Origin: Eubacterium limosum
GTDB taxonomy: Bacteria; Bacillota; Clostridia; Eubacteriales; Eubacteriaceae
DNA length: 64,000 nucleotides
NCBI RefSeq assembly: GCF_000807675.2
Contig: NZ_CP019962.1
Location: 3,941,157 to 4,005,156, forward strand
Direction: 5' to 3'
The notes under the pieces are model-generated. The model did no database searches, was not told the DNA's origin, and worked only from the letters and a program-made list of their open reading frames with translations. Every line of letters begins with the position of its first letter. Position 1 is the stretch's first letter. Shown here in pieces: positions 62,051 through 64,000 of the stretch. The translations under genes were made by a program, and so were the position numbers.

Positions 62051-62707
62051 CTATTTCTTTTCTGACGGATCAGAACTGCTCTGATCTATATAGCTGTACA
62101 GCGTGTACTTGGATATTCCAAAGTAAGCTGTCAGCTTTTCGCTTGCCTTGGTGATCAGTAAAGCTCCGGCATCATTTAAAAATTTAAGCGCCTTAATCTT
62201 ATCCTCTTTGTTCATTAAGGCCACCGGCTTTCCAACCAAACGAACAGACTGCTCAAGCAGGTCGTCCAGTAAGTCATTAACATTTGTGGGAATGTTCTCC
62301 ACTTCCTCCTCTTTTTCTTTTTTGGTTCCGATAAGAGACTGAAGTGAGTTTTCCACCATCAATAAGCCTGTAATGTCATAATTAATCGAAAAAATACCGA
62401 TAACCTTATTGCCTTGATCTCTGATATAAACCGTACTTGATTTTAAAATTTTGCCATCTGCCGTTTTTGTCATATAATCCAGATGATCCTGTAAATCTTC
62501 AGGGCTTTTTTTCAGAGCTTCCAGCACAACATGGGAGGGCCCGTCTCCCAGCTTACGGTTGGTAACATGTCCATTCTCTATATAGACAACCGTGCTCTCT
62601 TTATTTTCAGTCGTAAGATCGTGCACTACCACTTCACAGTTGCTGCCAAACTGGGTAGCAATGCCATGGGCCAAATTTTTTAATAAATCCAGTGTTTCTC
62701 CTTGCAT
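62051..62707 (-). CDS. YheO-type PAS/HTH regulator of the purine operon
   Basis: 218 residues. The N-terminal PAS-like domain has NCEVVVHDLTTENKESTVVYIENG and TVYIRDQGNKVIGIFSINYD. The C-terminal HTH is about 165-210 (AGALLITKASEKLTAYFGISKYTLYSYID, described in parts). It is paralogous to the regulator at 54523-55170. It is first in the ygeX-ygeY-ygeW-arcC-ridA-permease unit and divergent from ssnA, so one regulator could control both directions. Confidence 0.88.
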   Translation of the reverse strand: MQGETLDLLKNLAHGIATQFGSNCEVVVHDLTTENKESTVVYIENGHVTNRKLGDGPSHVVLEALKKSPEDLQDHLDYMTKTADGKILKSSTVYIRDQGNKVIGIFSINYDITGLLMVENSLQSLIGTKKEKEEEVENIPTNVNDLLDDLLEQSVRLVGKPVALMNKEDKIKALKFLNDAGALLITKASEKLTAYFGISKYTLYSYIDQSSSDPSEKK

Positions 62708-62757
62708 CTTAATTAATTCCTTCGCATATCGACTTTTTCATATAATCAAACAGTTTA

Positions 62758-62770
62758 TCAGGTAACCTGA
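62758..62770. promoter_or_regulatory. Perfect palindrome, candidate operator
   Basis: TCAGGTAACCTGA: perfect six-base arms around a central A. It lies about 25 bp downstream of the -10 box of the minus-strand promoter, in the leader of the regulator gene, a position for autoregulation. Confidence 0.5.
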
Positions 62771-62793
62771 CAATTTGTTTGGTTTATGTGTCT

Positions 62794-62822
62794 ATCATAA
62801 CACCATTTTTGAAGAAGCGCAA
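62794..62822 (-). promoter_or_regulatory. Promoter of the purine-catabolic operon
   Basis: Minus-strand TTGCGC, 17-bp spacer, TATGAT. It would transcribe the PAS/HTH regulator and the genes after it. Confidence 0.55.
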
Positions 62823-62894
62823 CCCCTATTTTTAAAAAAAATAAAAATTTATTATATCACCAAAATAGATTTAATAAAATTTTTTAAAAAAGAC

Positions 62895-62923
62895 TTGCTT
62901 TTTGTTTTAAAACATGATAAATT
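62895..62923 (+). promoter_or_regulatory. Promoter of ssnA
   Basis: TTGCTT, 17-bp spacer, TAAATT on the plus strand. The -10 lies in the symmetric GATAAATTATC. The leader to the ssnA ATG is about 160 nt. Confidence 0.45.
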
Positions 62924-63089
62924 ATCGTTAGGATAATAAAGTATTATTGTCTCGTAAGTCCATTAAAAGGTTGCTGCATCTCATATAAAAACCTTCGCAT
63001 ATTCAATGTTTTGCAGTATTTATCAGTGATATAGAAAAACTCACTACCCTCTATATCCATTAAAAATAACAATAATCAAGGAGAGAACA

Positions 63090-64000
63090 ATGATTTTAAT
63101 TGGAAATGGTCGGTTAATCACCCGAGATGAAAAGAATACGTATTTAGATAATGGTTGTGTTGCAGTGGAAGGTAATGAAATTGTAAACGTTGCTTCTACA
63201 GAAGAAATGAAAAAGCAGTATCCCGATGCTGAATTTATTGATGCCAAAGGCGGCGTCATCATGCCAGGGCTCATCAATACCCATAACCATATTTACAGCA
63301 CCTTTGCAAGAGGACTTTCCATTGAAGGCTTTAACCCCCAAAATTTCATGGATATTCTAGACGGCCAGTGGTGGACCATTGACCGCAACCTGACAAACGA
63401 AGACAATAAATACAGCGCATACGATACTTATATCGACTGTATTAAGCAGGGTGTTACCACTGTGGTGGATCACCACGCCAGCTATGGCGAGATTAAAGAC
63501 AGCCTCTTTACAATTGCTGATGTCGCCAAGGAGCTGGGCGTACGTACCAGCCTTTGCTATGAGGTTTCTGACAGAGACGGTGCCGATAAAATGAAAGCCG
63601 CTGTTAAGGAAAACATCGATTTTATCAAGGCCGCCCACGAGGATAAAACCGGCATGGTTCACGGTATGCTCGGCCTGCACGCCGCCTTTACCCTGACCGA
63701 CGAAACGCTGGATTATTGCAACGCCGAGAAACCGGATTACGCCGGTTATCATGTGCACGTTGCCGAGGGACTGGACGATGTTTATGACTCTCTAGAAAAA
63801 TATGGCAAACGTGTGGTCAACCGCTTATTCGATAAAAATATTTTAGGTGAAAATACCATTGCTGTACACTGCATTCACATCAATGGCGAAGAAATGGCGA
63901 TTCTCAAAGATACCAACACTATGGTAGTACATAACCCAGAGTCCAATATGGGAAACGCTGTTGGCTGTCCGCCAGTGCTTCAATTAGTAAAGCGCGGTAT
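63090..64000 (+). CDS. ssnA: SsnA-type amidohydrolase (partial, runs off the window)
   Basis: The first 303 codons are present, with no stop before the edge. The ATG follows AAGGAGAGAACA. The amidohydrolase metal motif GLINTHNHIYSTFARGL is near residue 55-70, VVDHHASYGE and HVHVAEGLDDVYDSLEKYG follow, and VHCIHINGEEM with VVHNPESNMGNAVG contains later ligands. SsnA is the putative aminohydrolase of the ygeX/ygeY/ygeW/ygfK/ssnA/hyuA purine-degradation cluster. It is expected to hydrolyse a ring or amidine bond in a urate or xanthine breakdown intermediate. Cytoplasmic. Confidence 0.92.
   Translation, partial: MILIGNGRLITRDEKNTYLDNGCVAVEGNEIVNVASTEEMKKQYPDAEFIDAKGGVIMPGLINTHNHIYSTFARGLSIEGFNPQNFMDILDGQWWTIDRNLTNEDNKYSAYDTYIDCIKQGVTTVVDHHASYGEIKDSLFTIADVAKELGVRTSLCYEVSDRDGADKMKAAVKENIDFIKAAHEDKTGMVHGMLGLHAAFTLTDETLDYCNAEKPDYAGYHVHVAEGLDDVYDSLEKYGKRVVNRLFDKNILGENTIAVHCIHINGEEMAILKDTNTMVVHNPESNMGNAVGCPPVLQLVKRG

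Larger units (their letters stand above)
62708..63089. promoter_or_regulatory. Divergent control region between the PAS/HTH regulator and ssnA
   Basis: 380 bp without a gene, containing two opposite promoters (62794-62822 and 62895-62923), a perfect palindrome (62758-62770) and a leader of about 160 nt before ssnA. The leader has repeated GATAAATTATC / GATAATAAAG-like A/T elements. I looked for a purine-type riboswitch and did not find its conserved core. Confidence 0.55.

Noticed and set aside
62924-63089. Purine riboswitch in the ssnA leader
   Set aside because: The conserved core and loop-loop elements of guanine/adenine or xanthine riboswitches could not be found; only short A/T symmetric elements are present.

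Overview
The window looks like chromosome of a Gram-positive anaerobe of the Eubacterium limosum / E. callanderi type (acetogenic Eubacteriaceae). The basis is the gene content: an orphan UROD-family (corrinoid-type) methyltransferase, a MetH-activation-like protein, a nine-gene V-type ATPase, molybdate uptake, a selenium-dependent molybdenum hydroxylase maturation operon and an anaerobic ygeW-ygeX-ygeY-ssnA type purine cluster. Shine-Dalgarno sites are strong, TTG/GTG starts are frequent and TTGACA-17-TATAAT promoters are clear. The species assignment is inference, since no rRNA gene is present.

Layout. 1-3.5 kb: the tail of an unknown gene, a molbindin-like Mop protein, a Cys-containing hypothetical protein, a MarR/DHA2 efflux pair and a small Cys-rich protein. 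3.5-8.3 kb: a TetR regulator with two related MFS carriers and a UROD-family methyltransferase, tied together by a repeated 16-bp operator. 8.4-12 kb: glnS, a PaaK-type CoA ligase and a tandem-ACT protein. 12-15 kb: a PNPOx-fold/HxlR divergent pair, then an MFS carrier, a MetH-activation-like protein and a lone Fis-type HTH. 15.4-20.5 kb: an accessory island, all on the minus strand, with an anchored M15 peptidase, DUF2922 and DUF1659 proteins, a sigma factor, a replication-initiator-like winged helix, a divergent BRO-N-like protein and unknowns. 20.7-31.4 kb: a minus-strand capsule/exopolysaccharide operon (initiating sugar transferase, SDR, GT4, UDP-glucose dehydrogenase, UDP-GlcA epimerase, TupA-like ATP-grasp, two GT2, Wzy-like, Wzx) whose distal part is very AT-rich. 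31.4-33.5 kb: a TnpB-like protein whose three RuvC catalytic positions all appear substituted, flanked by structured non-coding DNA and lying directly upstream of the capsule operon. 33.6-35 kb: a G5/3D cell-wall protein. 35.2-43.9 kb: V-type ATPase operon H-C-I-K-F-E-A-B-D. 43.9-44.6 kb: a spacer with a predicted small RNA. 44.6-55.2 kb: one long minus-strand operon (PAS/HTH regulator, yqeC, mocA, yqeB, cysteine desulfurase, selD, yedF, DUF3343, molybdopterin-binding protein, xdhC, modB, modC, modA). 55.3-62.7 kb: purine/urate-type permease, RidA, carbamate kinase, YgeW, YgeY, diaminopropionate ammonia-lyase and a second PAS/HTH regulator. 63.1 kb to the end: ssnA, running off the window.

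How the genes work together. The right-hand 20 kb is a coherent purine-catabolic unit. ModABC brings in molybdate. SelD, YedF, DUF3343 and the desulfurase supply activated selenium. MocA, YqeB, YqeC, XdhC and the molybdopterin-binding protein are expected to mature selenium-dependent molybdenum hydroxylases encoded outside the window. The permease, SsnA, YgeY, YgeW, ammonia-lyase and carbamate kinase would carry purine breakdown to carbamoyl phosphate and ATP.

The best candidate for something undescribed is the apparently nuclease-dead TnpB homologue beside the capsule operon, with its hairpin-rich flanks. It resembles the TldR class of RNA-guided repressors in logic, but guide and target are unproven. 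Second-tier candidates are the TetR/UROD/MFS regulon with its triplicated operator, the predicted small RNA at 44.46 kb, and a 27-residue Glu-rich peptide leading the capsule operon.
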